From Streptomyces marianii (GTDB taxonomy: Bacteria; Actinomycetota; Actinomycetes; Streptomycetales; Streptomycetaceae), in assembly GCF_005795905.1 (NCBI RefSeq), contig NZ_VAWE01000001.1, positions 1,240,001 to 1,304,000 on the forward strand: 64,000 bases of DNA. Direction: 5' to 3'. Below are positions 40,546-49,597 of this stretch, piece by piece. A program made the position numbers and the translations under genes. Position 1 is the stretch's first letter. Each line of letters starts with the position of its first letter. The notes under the pieces were generated by a model, which was not told the DNA's origin, did no database searches, and saw only the letters and a list, made by a program, of their open reading frames with translations.

Positions 40546-43311
40546 ATGACCACGGGGGATCCTCGGAACCGCATTCCGGCCTATCCCGGTGTCGATCGTT
40601 TCGTCGACGCCTTCGACAAACTCGTGGTACAGCCGCGGCGCAGCCGCAGCAGAGTTCCGGTCGTACTGCTCCACGAGCCGGGCGGCGGCGACGCGGGGCG
40701 CCGGATCGTCGCGGGGCTCCGCTCACGGATGCGCGGCCGCAGCGAGGTCCTCGCCCCGCACGCGCACATCCCGCAGATTCCGGACGGGGCCGACCCGCCG
40801 CCGCTCCACCTCTTCGAGCTGATCACGAACCAGCTCAGGGAGACGATGCCGCCGGGCACCGGTGAACTGCACCTGCACAGCTACCGATTACTGCGTTCCG
40901 TCGTCACCGCCCCCGCGCTCGACGGGCTCATGGAGCGCCGCCACACCGAACTGCGCAACCACTGCTACGCACAGCATCGCCAGTGGTCGCCCATGGCCCA
41001 GGCACTGTGGTGGCTCGGCGGACGTGACCAGGCCAACGGCGGCACGCTCCTGGAGCTGCTGTGGAACTTCGTGGCGGGCCCGCTCTTCCAGCGGCTGCCG
41101 CGCGCCCTCTACGGGCGGCGAGCGAACCGTCGCATGCTCGGGAAGGCTCGCAGCCCTCGCTGGTACGCGCGCTGGGTGCGCCAGCAGCAGGGCAGTCCAC
41201 CCACCGACTTCTTCCGCTCCGCTCTCGACCTCGTCCAGGGCGAGCTGGTCAACGAGCCCGAGCGCATGGACCGGGTGCTCATGCAGGCCGTGCTCTCCGA
41301 TCTCGACCGTGCCTGCCGGACCCGTCTCCTCGACCCCTGGCGCCGCCGCCGCACCAGCCGCTTCGTGCTGCTCTTCGACGAGGCGGGGCACGAGGACTCA
41401 CGCGTCCAGCGATTCCTGCGCGAGTTGCGCTCCGCCGTTGACGACCTGCGCTGCACCTCGGTGTTCGCGGTGGCGGGCGGCGTACGTTCGCTGGCCGCGC
41501 GCATCCCCGACATCCACGCAACGGGTCTCGCCCAGGCGGGCGCCGAGCTGATCAACATCGAGCGTCGTGGGATGCCGCCGGACCAGCCGACCGGGCTTGT
41601 CGTACCGGTCGCCGAGGGTCCCGAGGACGATCAGGCCGCGGTGTACTGGCTCGGCCGCTGGCCGACGTTGGTGACACCGTCGCCGCGCTGGGGTCCCGGT
41701 GCCGAGATGGCCGGGGCGCTGGGCGCGGCGACGCTCGCCCTCGCGGTCGCCGGAGCCCTCGTCCTCGTACCGGACACGTGGAACCGCGCGAAGGACGATC
41801 CCTGCCAGGGCTCCACCTTCCTCGGCACCGACGGACACTGCGTCGGGGTCGGCGAAGGCTCCGCGGGCTTCGGCAAGGGACCCAGCGAGCAGGCCGTGCG
41901 GGCCGTGCTGGAGCAGATCGAGCGGCAGAACGAGGAAGTCGACGGGGAACTCGCCGGACGTCCCGCCGGCGACCCGCGCCCCGGACGCCGCACCGTCGTC
42001 TACTTCGGCCCGCTCACGGGAGGCAAGGACGCCGAGGACCCGGTCCGCGGGGGCACGTTCGCCGAACTGCGGGGCATCGCGGTGGCACAGCGGCACATCA
42101 ACGCACAGGCTCTGCGCTCCGGCGAGCGGGTTCCGCTGCGGGTCCTCGCCGCCAACGCCGGGGACCGGTTCAAGGACGCGCCCGCCGTCGCGGAGCGGAT
42201 CGTGGAACTCGCGGCGAGCGACCCGACCATCGCGGGTGTCGTCGGTTTCGGCCAGAGTCGCCGCAAGACGTACGAGGCGATGCGCATCCTCGACGAGGCA
42301 GGCATCCCGATGGTCGGCACGTCCGGCACGGCCGACGAACTCCTGCAGCAGGGCACGCACTACTACCAGACGGCGGCGACCGACGCGCGGGCAGCCGAGC
42401 TGATGGCCGCGTTCACCTCCGGCGCCAAGATCACCGCGGGCGGGCGGCCGGTGCACCGGGTGAGCCTGGTCGCCGACACGACCGACGCCTACAGCAACAG
42501 CCTGGCCGCCTCCTTCCGTGCCTCGTACGGGCCGGGGCGCACGGACGTCCTCCTCTACACGCCCACCGACGCGCCGGAGCCGGAACCGGTACCCGGCGCC
42601 CTCGGCGGGCGGCCGGTCCCGACCGTGGAGGACCTGGCCCGTGAGATCTGCCGTGCGGTGAGCGCGGAACCGCGGACGGCGGTGGTGTGGTCGGCACGGG
42701 CCAGCCAGTTCCAGCTTTTCCTGGCCGAGATCTCCCGCATGTCCGGCGACTGCCCGAAGCTCAGTGTGCTCGCGGGTGACGACGTCACCAACGCGCTCAT
42801 GGAGGACCAGCGTCCCTGGGACCATTTCAAGGGCCTGTCCCTCTTCTACGTCTCGCACGGATTCGCGCCCACGCTGGCGGCGAGGAGCCCGGAGGCGGCG
42901 GCCTTCCTCGCCGCGTACGACCGCGCGTACGGCGGTGACCGCAGTGCCAGGAGCAAGGCGATGCGTGAGGACGGCCATGTCGCCCTCGCCTGGGACGCGT
43001 TGCGCTACCTCGCCGAAGGCATCGACCAGGCCTGGCGCACCACCGGTGGACACGACAGCCGTCTGGACCGTGGACTCGTGCAGGGCGTGCTCTACCAGGG
43101 TCTGGGGGGAGGCGGCTTCGACGGCGCCACGGGCCGCATCGACGCGCACGGTGCGGCGAGCGGCGGACGGCTGACGGAGAACAAGCTCCTCGCGGTACTG
43201 CGGGGCACTGACAGCGGGCCCGTGACGGAGCTGCTGTGCGGCGTGGTGACTCGCGGCGACGAACGCACCACGTGGGGCCCGGAGAAGGGGAGGAAGCTTC
43301 CCTGCCCTTGA
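40546..43311 (+). CDS. large protein: intracellular NTPase-like region, one TM helix, periplasmic-binding-protein-like domain
   Basis: 921 aa. Residues 1-380 look intracellular and resemble a P-loop ATPase whose Walker A is lost: VPVVLLHEPGGGDAGRRI stands where GPRGxGKT is expected, and FVLLFDEAGHED resembles Walker B. One transmembrane helix lies at about 386-407 (GALGAATLALAVAGALVLV). Residues 480-905 resemble type I periplasmic binding proteins of the Leu/Ile/Val family (VVYFGPLTGG, AVAQRHINAQ, TIAGVVGFGQSRRKTYEA, IPMVGTSGTADELL, FYVSHGFAP). It could be a one-protein receptor sensing amino acids or peptides outside and signalling inside (inference). ATG follows GAGGGGG. No permease or ABC ATPase is next to it. 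Confidence 0.7.
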   Translation: MTTGDPRNRIPAYPGVDRFVDAFDKLVVQPRRSRSRVPVVLLHEPGGGDAGRRIVAGLRSRMRGRSEVLAPHAHIPQIPDGADPPPLHLFELITNQLRETMPPGTGELHLHSYRLLRSVVTAPALDGLMERRHTELRNHCYAQHRQWSPMAQALWWLGGRDQANGGTLLELLWNFVAGPLFQRLPRALYGRRANRRMLGKARSPRWYARWVRQQQGSPPTDFFRSALDLVQGELVNEPERMDRVLMQAVLSDLDRACRTRLLDPWRRRRTSRFVLLFDEAGHEDSRVQRFLRELRSAVDDLRCTSVFAVAGGVRSLAARIPDIHATGLAQAGAELINIERRGMPPDQPTGLVVPVAEGPEDDQAAVYWLGRWPTLVTPSPRWGPGAEMAGALGAATLALAVAGALVLVPDTWNRAKDDPCQGSTFLGTDGHCVGVGEGSAGFGKGPSEQAVRAVLEQIERQNEEVDGELAGRPAGDPRPGRRTVVYFGPLTGGKDAEDPVRGGTFAELRGIAVAQRHINAQALRSGERVPLRVLAANAGDRFKDAPAVAERIVELAASDPTIAGVVGFGQSRRKTYEAMRILDEAGIPMVGTSGTADELLQQGTHYYQTAATDARAAELMAAFTSGAKITAGGRPVHRVSLVADTTDAYSNSLAASFRASYGPGRTDVLLYTPTDAPEPEPVPGALGGRPVPTVEDLAREICRAVSAEPRTAVVWSARASQFQLFLAEISRMSGDCPKLSVLAGDDVTNALMEDQRPWDHFKGLSLFYVSHGFAPTLAARSPEAAAFLAAYDRAYGGDRSARSKAMREDGHVALAWDALRYLAEGIDQAWRTTGGHDSRLDRGLVQGVLYQGLGGGGFDGATGRIDAHGAASGGRLTENKLLAVLRGTDSGPVTELLCGVVTRGDERTTWGPEKGRKLPCP

Positions 43312-43422
43312 GAACTCACACGAAGTCCCGCTGCCCGTAGTGGTCGTTGGCGCTGCTGCCGCATCCGCCGGGTCGCCCGCGGGCCCGCCGTGCCGGAGCG
43401 GACCCGCAGCCGGTGCGGTGGG

Positions 43423-43542
43423 GATGCGGTGGAGCGGTCCCAGTCCTGGCGCCTGCTCCGGCGAGCCAGATGCTCCACCCGCCGCATCGGCACCATCGTC
43501 CAAGCCATCCACACGCTGCTGACCTGCAGCCATTCAGGATGA
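43423..43542 (+). pseudogene. transposase C-terminal fragment
   Basis: A frame reads AVERSQSWRLLRRARCSTRR, then IGTIVQAIHTLLTC and a TGA at 43540-43542. This matches the end of Streptomyces DDE transposases (...LKSWRxLRKARCSxxRIxxIxxAIxxL). The rest of the element is absent. It sits between the binding-protein fusion gene and the convergent ebo-like operon, explaining part of that 253-bp gap. Confidence 0.55.
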
Positions 43543-43564
43543 AAAGGGTTCAGTGGGGTGTGGT

Positions 43565-44974
43565 TCAGTGAAGTCCTGCGAGTGAGAGCAGCAGGGATTT
43601 CACGTCGGTGGCCGCGACGCGGCCGGTCAGGGCGCGGGGGGTGGAGCACAGGATGAGCGGACCGTTGTCGGTGTCGCCGCTCGTGGGGAGGCGGCCGTGG
43701 CTCCCGCGAATAGGGGTGGGGTCCAGGGGGACGACGGCCATGCGGTAGCGCATGCCGAGCTTCTTGCGGGCGAGGGCTGTGGCGGCTTTGACGCGGACGT
43801 AGGGGTCCTGGGGATCCATGAACAGTTCGACGGGGTCGTAGCCGGGTTTGCGGTGGATCTCGACGAGCTGGGCGAAGTCGGGGGCGTGTGCGTCGTCGAG
43901 CCAGTAGTAGTAGGTGAACCAGGCGTCGGGGTCGGCGACGGCGACGAGTTCCCCTGAGCGCGGGTGGTCGAGGCCATGGCTCTTCTTGCCCTCGTCATCG
44001 AGGAGTTCGGCGACGCCGCTGAGGCCCTGGAGGGCTTCGCGGGTGGCGTCGAGGTCTTCGGGGCGGCGTACGTAGACGTGGGCGATCTGGTGGTCGGCGA
44101 CGGCGAACGCGCGGGAGACCGTGGGGTCGAGGTACTCCATGCCGTCCTGGATGTGGACTTCGAGGAGTCCGGCGCGGCGCAGTTCGCGGTTGATGTCGAC
44201 GGGCCGGGTGACGGAGGTGATGCCGTATTCGGAGAGGGCGACGACGGTGCGGCCCTCGGCGTGTGCGTCGTCGAGGAGGGGTGCCATGGCCGTGTCGAGG
44301 TCGGTGGCGGCCCGGTGGGAGCGGGGGTCGTCGGGGCCGTGGCGCTGGAGGTCGTAGTCGAGGTGGGGGAGGTAGCAGAGGGTGAGGTCGGGGGTGCGGG
44401 TGCGGAGGATGTGGCGGGTGGCGTCGATGATCCAGCGGCTGGAGACGATGTCGGCGCCGGGTCCCCAGAAGTGGAAGAGGGGGAAGGTGCCGAGCCGGTC
44501 GGTGAGTTCGTCGTGGAGGCCGGGAGGCCGGGTGTAGCAGTCGGGTTCCTTGCGGCCGTCGGCGTAGTAGACGGGGCGGGGGGTGACGGTGATGTCGGTG
44601 TCGGCGCCCATGGCGTACCACCAGCAGATGTTGGCGACGGTATAGCCGGGGTGGGCGCGGCGGGCGGCGTCCCAGAGTTTGTCGCCTGCGACGAGGCCGT
44701 TGTGCTGGCGCCAGAGGAGGATGTCGCCGAGTTCGCGGAAGTACCAGCCGTTGCCGACGATTCCGTGTTCGGCGGGGAGGGTTCCCGTGAGGAACGTGGA
44801 CTGGGCGGTGCAGGTGACGGCGGGCATGACGGTGCCGAGAGGGGCGTGGGAGCCGGTGCCGGCGAGGCGTTTCAGGTGGGGCATGTGGTCGAGGAGGCGT
44901 GGGGTGAGGCCGACGACGTCGAGGACGAGGAGCGGGGTGGGGCGGGTGGTGTTGTCGGGAGTGGTGTCACTCAT
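43565..44974 (-). CDS. alkaline-phosphatase/nucleotide pyrophosphatase-type phosphodiesterase (EboF-like position)
   Basis: 469-aa enzyme of the alkaline phosphatase superfamily (type I phosphodiesterase/nucleotide pyrophosphatase). Metal and nucleophile sites: LLVLDVVGLTPRLLDHMPHL (first Asp), AVTCTAQSTFLTGTLPAEHGIVGNGW (Thr nucleophile in the TCTAQS-type motif, then HG), YLPHLDYDLQRHGPD (Asp/His pair), ALSEYGIT, and a late HGLDHPRSGELVAV (His). It probably cleaves a phosphodiester or phosphate in the operon's product. Its ATG overlaps the upstream stop (ATGA). Last gene of the operon. Confidence 0.85.
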   Translation of the reverse strand: MSDTTPDNTTRPTPLLVLDVVGLTPRLLDHMPHLKRLAGTGSHAPLGTVMPAVTCTAQSTFLTGTLPAEHGIVGNGWYFRELGDILLWRQHNGLVAGDKLWDAARRAHPGYTVANICWWYAMGADTDITVTPRPVYYADGRKEPDCYTRPPGLHDELTDRLGTFPLFHFWGPGADIVSSRWIIDATRHILRTRTPDLTLCYLPHLDYDLQRHGPDDPRSHRAATDLDTAMAPLLDDAHAEGRTVVALSEYGITSVTRPVDINRELRRAGLLEVHIQDGMEYLDPTVSRAFAVADHQIAHVYVRRPEDLDATREALQGLSGVAELLDDEGKKSHGLDHPRSGELVAVADPDAWFTYYYWLDDAHAPDFAQLVEIHRKPGYDPVELFMDPQDPYVRVKAATALARKKLGMRYRMAVVPLDPTPIRGSHGRLPTSGDTDNGPLILCSTPRALTGRVAATDVKSLLLSLAGLH

Positions 44975-46170
44975 GGGAGTTCCTTGAGGCCGAGGTCGGT
45001 GAGCAGGTCGCGGGCGAGGGTGAGTTCGGCGGCGATGCCGTCGGCGAGCTGGGCGCGGCTGCGGGGCCTCAGTGCGTCGGGTAGGGCCTGCCAGGTGTAG
45101 GTCTCGACCTCGAGGTGGCGGGTGAGCGGGGTGGGGCCGCCGACGAGCCGGGCGAGGGCGTCGCGGAGCACGGGCAGGGTGGAGGTGAGCGGCGGGGCGG
45201 GGGGCGCGTGGAGGGGGACGTGGAAGTGGGCTCGCCAGGGTGCGGCGTCGGGGAGGGCGTCGGCCGCGAGGGCTTCCGGGAGGTCGTCGGTGCCGCGGAG
45301 TCCGGCGGCGAAAGGCCTCTCGCCTGCTCGAAGAGCTCGGGGAAGGGTGCGGGTCTGGTGGAGGAAGCGGGGTTCGGCGAACACGGCGAGCGCTTCGCGT
45401 ACCTCGGGAAGGTGGGGGTGTTGGGCGTGGAGGGCGGCGGAGAGCTGGGCTTTGGGGATGGGGACGCCGGCTTTGGCGAGGGCGTCGAGGGCGGGGCCGG
45501 GTTGTTCGAAGGAGGTGGCGAGGTGGCAGGTGTCGACGCAGATGCCGATGCGGGGGTGGGCGATGTCGGTGAGGGGGCCGATGGCGTCGGCGGTGGTTTC
45601 GACGATGCAGCCGGGTTCGGGTTCGAGGGCGATGCGAATGGACTTGCCGGTGAGTTCCTCGATGGCGTCGAGGCGTCCGGCGAGGGTGGTGAGTGCGGTG
45701 TGTGCCGTGGTGGCGGTGTGGTCGTCCCAGCGGGTGCGCCAGGCGAGCGGGAGCGTGGAGACGGATCCTTCGGTGACGTCGTCGGGGAGGAGTGTGGCGA
45801 GGAGACGGGCGAGGTCGGTGGTGTGGGTGAGGCGTTCGGGTTCGGCCCAGTCGGGCCGGTAGACGCGGTGTTTGACCTCGCCGGTGCCGAAGCCCCGGTA
45901 GGGGAAACCGTTGAGGGTGACGACCTCCAGCCCGCGCCGGTCGAGTTCGGCGCGAAGGCCGCGCAGCGCCGCGGGGTCGGTGGTGAGGGCGCGGGCGGCG
46001 TCGTGGGCCAGCCACAGTCCGATGCCGAGCCGGTCGCGTCCGAGGCGTCTGCGGACGGGCTCGCAGTGGTCCCGGAGCTGGGCGAGGACGCCGTCGAGGG
46101 TTTCGGCGGGGTGGACGTTGGTGCAGTAGGAGAGGTGGACGGTGGTGCCGTCGGGGTGGCGGAAGCGCAT
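44971..46170 (-). CDS. eboE: EboE-type metabolite traffic protein (TIM-barrel sugar isomerase-like)
   Basis: 399-aa xylose-isomerase-like TIM barrel of the EboE family. It starts LSYCTNVHPAETLDGVLAQL, the EboE opening, with VVTLNGFPYRGF, IALEPEPGCIVET, GICVDTCHLATSF (metal-type Asp/His strands) and HVEVETYTWQAL at the end. In cyanobacteria ebo proteins are needed to move the scytonemin precursor to the periplasm; the biochemical role of EboE is not settled. Start ATG has GAGGAGG upstream; 13 bp separate it from the TatD-like gene. Confidence 0.85.
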   Translation of the reverse strand: MRFRHPDGTTVHLSYCTNVHPAETLDGVLAQLRDHCEPVRRRLGRDRLGIGLWLAHDAARALTTDPAALRGLRAELDRRGLEVVTLNGFPYRGFGTGEVKHRVYRPDWAEPERLTHTTDLARLLATLLPDDVTEGSVSTLPLAWRTRWDDHTATTAHTALTTLAGRLDAIEELTGKSIRIALEPEPGCIVETTADAIGPLTDIAHPRIGICVDTCHLATSFEQPGPALDALAKAGVPIPKAQLSAALHAQHPHLPEVREALAVFAEPRFLHQTRTLPRALRAGERPFAAGLRGTDDLPEALAADALPDAAPWRAHFHVPLHAPPAPPLTSTLPVLRDALARLVGGPTPLTRHLEVETYTWQALPDALRPRSRAQLADGIAAELTLARDLLTDLGLKELP

Positions 46171-46183
46171 GGGGGCCGCCTCC

Positions 46184-47032
46184 TCATTCCCCGCCGCGGA
46201 GGATGGAGTTGCCCTCGTGCAGGGCCTGGGGCGGGGGCACGTCGAGCTGGAGGCGGCCGCTCTGGCCGTAGAAGGCGACGGGGTTGCGCCAGAGCACCCG
46301 GTCGACGTCGTCCTCGGTGAATCCGGCGGCGAGCATCGCGTCGGCGGTCTTCCGGGTCTTGAGGGGGTCGCTTCTGCCCCAGTCGGCTGCGGAGTTGACG
46401 AGGACGCGTTCGGTGCCGTGGTCCCTGAGGACGGCGACCATGCGGTCCTCGTCCATCTTGGTGTCGGGGTAGATGGAGAAGCCGAGCCAGCAGCCGCTGT
46501 CGGCGGCGGCCGCGACGGTGGTCTCGTTGAGGTGGTCGAGCAGGATCCGTTCGGGGGCGAGGGCGGATTCGCGGACGGCGTCGATGGTGCGGTGCAGGCC
46601 GGCGAGTTTGTCGCGGTGGGGGGTGTGGACGAGGGCGGGCAGTCCGTGGTCTGCGGCGAGCTGGAGCTGGGCGGCGAGGGCGGTGTCCTCCTCGGGGGTC
46701 ATGGAGTCGTAGCCGATCTCGCCGACGGCGACGACGTTGTCCTTTTCGAGGTAGCGGGGAAGTGCGTCGAGGACCGGGCGGCAGCGGGAGTCGTTGGCCT
46801 CCTTGGGGTTGAGGGCGATGGTGCAGTGGTGGGCGATGCCGTACTGGGCGGCACGGAAGGGTTCCCAGCCGAGGAGGGAGTCGAAGTAGTCGAAGAAGGA
46901 GGCGGGTGAGGTGCGGGGCTGGCCGAGCCAGAAGGACGGTTCGACGAGGGCGCGGACACCGGCGTCGTACATGGCCCGGTAGTCGTCCGTGGTGCGGGAG
47001 GTCATGTGGATGTGCGGGTCGAAGATGCGCAT
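46184..47032 (-). CDS. eboB: TatD-family hydrolase (EboB)
   Basis: 282-aa amidohydrolase-fold protein of the EboB branch of TatD. The metal motif HIH is in IFDPHIHMTSRTTDDY, then GIAHHCTIALNPKEAND, VAVGEIGYDSMTPEE (Glu ligand), LVHTPHRDK (His), ILLDHLNETTV and NSAADWGRSDPLK (Asp). This is a complete metal-binding set. The substrate is unknown. The ATG overlaps the EboA stop (TGATG). Confidence 0.88.
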   Translation of the reverse strand: MRIFDPHIHMTSRTTDDYRAMYDAGVRALVEPSFWLGQPRTSPASFFDYFDSLLGWEPFRAAQYGIAHHCTIALNPKEANDSRCRPVLDALPRYLEKDNVVAVGEIGYDSMTPEEDTALAAQLQLAADHGLPALVHTPHRDKLAGLHRTIDAVRESALAPERILLDHLNETTVAAAADSGCWLGFSIYPDTKMDEDRMVAVLRDHGTERVLVNSAADWGRSDPLKTRKTADAMLAAGFTEDDVDRVLWRNPVAFYGQSGRLQLDVPPPQALHEGNSILRGGE

Positions 47033-47658
47033 CAGGACTCCTCCGTGGGGGACGTCAGGGCGAGGACGCGATCGAGGTCGGCGGGGACGGGCCGGCCGGC
47101 GGCGGTGCGTTCGGCCGCGTAGTCGGTGAGCATGCGGGCGAGTTCGGTGTCGCCGTGGGCGCGGAGCGCGAGGCCGTCGGCGGTGTCGACGGGCACCCCG
47201 GTGAAGAGGCACTTGAGGAGGGCGTGGCGCCAGGAGTGCGGGGGGAGGTGGCGGGACGCGTAGGGGCCGACGGCGGCGGCGACGAGGCGCGTGTCGTGGG
47301 TGCGCAGTGCGTCCTCGACGAGGGGGATGCCGTCGGCAGGGTCGGGGGCGAGGTGGTGGAGGGCGAGGAGGACCGCGCGGCGTTCGGCGGCGGTGCCCTG
47401 CTGGTAGAGGCGGGTGAGGGTGGTGGCGTCGGCGCGGGCCGCGTGGAGGAGGTGGGTGCGGACGGAGTCGGCGTGTTCGCTTCCGCAGCGGCGGCCGGCG
47501 GAGGCGAAGCGGGTCTCCCATGCGGGAACGGCGTGGGGAGTGGTGGGGTCCTGGGAGGCGGCCGCGGACCGGGCGGCTTCGGCGAGGGCTGCGTGGAGCC
47601 AGGCCCGGGCGGCGCCGTCGAGGCGGGTGTCGAGTTCCTCGAGGGTCACGATCGCCAT
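47032..47658 (-). CDS. eboA: EboA-domain protein
   Basis: 208-aa, all-helical protein with HEAT-like repeats (GRRCGSEHADSVRTHLLHAARADATTLTRLY, RAVLLALHHLAPDPADGIPLVEDALRTHD, VGPYASRHLPPHSWRHALLKCLFTGVPV). The KCLFxGVP segment is the EboA landmark. No catalytic motif. Start overlaps the preceding gene by 13 nt, with AAGGAG upstream. Together with EboB and EboE it identifies the operon type. Confidence 0.85.
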   Translation of the reverse strand: MAIVTLEELDTRLDGAARAWLHAALAEAARSAAASQDPTTPHAVPAWETRFASAGRRCGSEHADSVRTHLLHAARADATTLTRLYQQGTAAERRAVLLALHHLAPDPADGIPLVEDALRTHDTRLVAAAVGPYASRHLPPHSWRHALLKCLFTGVPVDTADGLALRAHGDTELARMLTDYAAERTAAGRPVPADLDRVLALTSPTEES

Positions 47659-48512
47659 GTCGGCGCTCCTTCGGTGGGAATGCGGGGGCGGAGGAACTCG
47701 ATGGATCGGCGGGCGAGTTCAGGCCCCGCGTGGGAGTGGCGGGGCAGTTCGACGACGGCCAGTCCCCGGTAGCCGGTGGCGGCGAGTGCGTCCAGGACGG
47801 GAGGGAAGTCGATCTCGCCGTCCCCGAAGGGGAGGTGTTCGTGGACGCCGCGGCGCATGTCCTCGATCTGCACGTGCCGCAGCCAGGGTGCGGCCTGTGC
47901 GACGCAGTCGGCGGGCGGGGCGGGTTCCAGGCACTGGCAGTGGCCGATGTCGAGGGTGAGGCCGAGGGGTTCGGGGTCGCCGAGGCGGGCACGGAGGTGG
48001 TGGAAGTCGGCCAGGGTGGCGAGGAGGTGGCCGGGTTCGGGTTCGATCGCGAGGGGGACGCGGACGCCGGCTGCGGCCTCCAGTACGGGGGTGAGGGCGG
48101 TTACCAGGCGTCGCCACGCGGTGTCGGGCGAAGTGCCGCGGGGTGTGGTGCCGCTGAAGCAGTGCACGGCGTGGGCGCCGAGGTCGGCGGCGACCTGCAC
48201 GGCCCGGAGGAGGAGGCCGACGCGGGCGGTGCGGGCGCCGATGTCCGGGTCGAGGAGGGACGGTCCGTGTTTGTGGCGCGGGTCGAGTACGTAGCGGGCG
48301 CCGGTCTCGACGGTGACCTCGAGCCCGAGATCGGCGAGGCGGCGGGCGAGGCGGCGGGTGCGTGCGCCGAGGTCGGGGGCGAGGGGGTCGAGGTGCATGT
48401 GGTCGAGGGTGAGGCCGACGCCGTCGTACCCGAGGTCGGCGAGGAGGACGAGGGCGTCGTCGAGGCGCAGGTCGGTGAGGCCGTTGGTTCCGTAGCCGAG
48501 GCGCAGGCTCAT
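47646..48512 (-). CDS. sugar phosphate isomerase/epimerase (AP endonuclease 2-like TIM barrel)
   Basis: 288-aa TIM-barrel enzyme. Metal-ligand strands: VTVETGARY, VPLAIEPEPGHLL, LGLTLDIGHCQCLE, HVQIEDMRRGVHEHLPFGDGEIDF and VVELPRHSH. This is the full E-D/H-E set of the xylose-isomerase-like superfamily. It probably isomerises or epimerises the cyclitol or sugar intermediate made by the first gene (inference). It overlaps the prenyltransferase stop by 4 nt and EboA by 13 nt. Confidence 0.87.
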   Translation of the reverse strand: MSLRLGYGTNGLTDLRLDDALVLLADLGYDGVGLTLDHMHLDPLAPDLGARTRRLARRLADLGLEVTVETGARYVLDPRHKHGPSLLDPDIGARTARVGLLLRAVQVAADLGAHAVHCFSGTTPRGTSPDTAWRRLVTALTPVLEAAAGVRVPLAIEPEPGHLLATLADFHHLRARLGDPEPLGLTLDIGHCQCLEPAPPADCVAQAAPWLRHVQIEDMRRGVHEHLPFGDGEIDFPPVLDALAATGYRGLAVVELPRHSHAGPELARRSIEFLRPRIPTEGAPTWRS

Positions 48513-49597
48513 GTGGGGCTCACCTTCCGGGCGAGTCGGCGGGCGAGGGGGCCGAGACCGAGGAGGGCGAGTCCGGCGGCGGGTGCTCCGGCGCGGGCGG
48601 TCAGGGCGGCCTGCAGCGGGATCATGGCGCGGATGCCGGCGCCGACGGCGCGCTGGGTGAGGGCCGGGGACGGGTTGAGGGCGGCGTGGAGGAGCGTGGC
48701 GAGGGTGGTTCGGCCGTAGACGAGGCCGGCGAGTGCGACGGGCAGCCGCCCTGCGGGGGGCCGGCCACGGGCGGCGGCCGTGTGCGGCGTGTGTCGGACG
48801 GTGGTGGCCGTGATGGTGAGGGTGGTCGCGAGTGCGGCGAGGGGCGCGGTGGTGGAGCCTCCCCGGGTCTCGTGGCGGGACACGGTGGTGACGGCGTACG
48901 TGTGGGCCGCGAGGAGTCCGGCGTGCGGGAGTGCGGCGCGCAGGGCGGGGGTGCTGCCGGGGCGGCCGGCCGCCGCGCCGAGAAGGAGGTCCAGGGCGCG
49001 GGCGGAGGCCATGGCGGCGGGGCCGGCGGTCGTGTGCTTGAGACGCAGGTCGTAGGCCCAGACCGTGGTGGCGAGGGTGGTGGCGACGGTGAACGGGGCA
49101 CGGCCCGCGCGGGCGGCGAGCACGAGTCCGGCGGCGGTCAGGGCGCCTGCGGCGGTCAGGGCGGCGGCGGGGCTGATGCGGCCCGACGGGATGGGCCGGT
49201 GGGGGCGGTCGACGGCGTCCTCGTCCCGGTCGCTCCAGTCGTTGAGAGCCATGCCCGCTTCGTAGAGGCAGAGGGAGGTGGCGATGGCGAGTAGAGTGCG
49301 GCGCCCGGGGCGCGCGCCGGTGGCCGCGGCGCCGGCGAGAGCGTCGCCGGGGACGGTGAAGAGGGCGGACACGCGCAGCAGTTCGGCCCAGGCGGCGAGC
49401 CGCCCGGCAGGCGCGGTGTGCGGACCGTCGGTGTGCGGGCGGTCGGCGGGCGTTGAGCCGGAGTGCGAGCCGTCGACGGACGACGAACCGGTACGCGGAC
49501 CACCGGAGTGCGAGCCGTCGACGGACGACGAACCGGTACGCGGACCACCGGTGGCTCCCGGTGCCGGGGGGACGGCCGGGGAGCGGCGAGGCGTCAT
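48509..49597 (-). CDS. UbiA-family prenyltransferase (SCO3242/EboC-like)
   Basis: 362-aa membrane prenyltransferase. Residues 1-62 are a hydrophilic, Gly/Ser/Thr/Pro-rich extension containing a perfect 15-residue duplication. The UbiA core follows with eight or nine helices. The first Asp-rich motif is NDWSDRDEDAVDRPHRPIPSG (NDxxDxxxD), and the second is replaced by YDLRLKHT after TTVWA. It transfers a prenyl chain to an acceptor at the membrane. EboC of cyanobacterial ebo clusters belongs to the same family. ATG overlaps the stop of the inositol-phosphate synthase gene (ATGA). Confidence 0.88.
   Translation of the reverse strand: MTPRRSPAVPPAPGATGGPRTGSSSVDGSHSGGPRTGSSSVDGSHSGSTPADRPHTDGPHTAPAGRLAAWAELLRVSALFTVPGDALAGAAATGARPGRRTLLAIATSLCLYEAGMALNDWSDRDEDAVDRPHRPIPSGRISPAAALTAAGALTAAGLVLAARAGRAPFTVATTLATTVWAYDLRLKHTTAGPAAMASARALDLLLGAAAGRPGSTPALRAALPHAGLLAAHTYAVTTVSRHETRGGSTTAPLAALATTLTITATTVRHTPHTAAARGRPPAGRLPVALAGLVYGRTTLATLLHAALNPSPALTQRAVGAGIRAMIPLQAALTARAGAPAAGLALLGLGPLARRLARKVSPT
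49460..49549. repeat. perfect 45-bp tandem duplication inside the prenyltransferase gene
   Basis: Copies at 49460-49504 and 49505-49549 are identical and encode GGPRTGSSSVDGSHS twice near the N-terminus. Being 45 bp, it keeps the frame. The lack of any difference means the duplication is recent or under active recombination. Confidence 0.95.
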
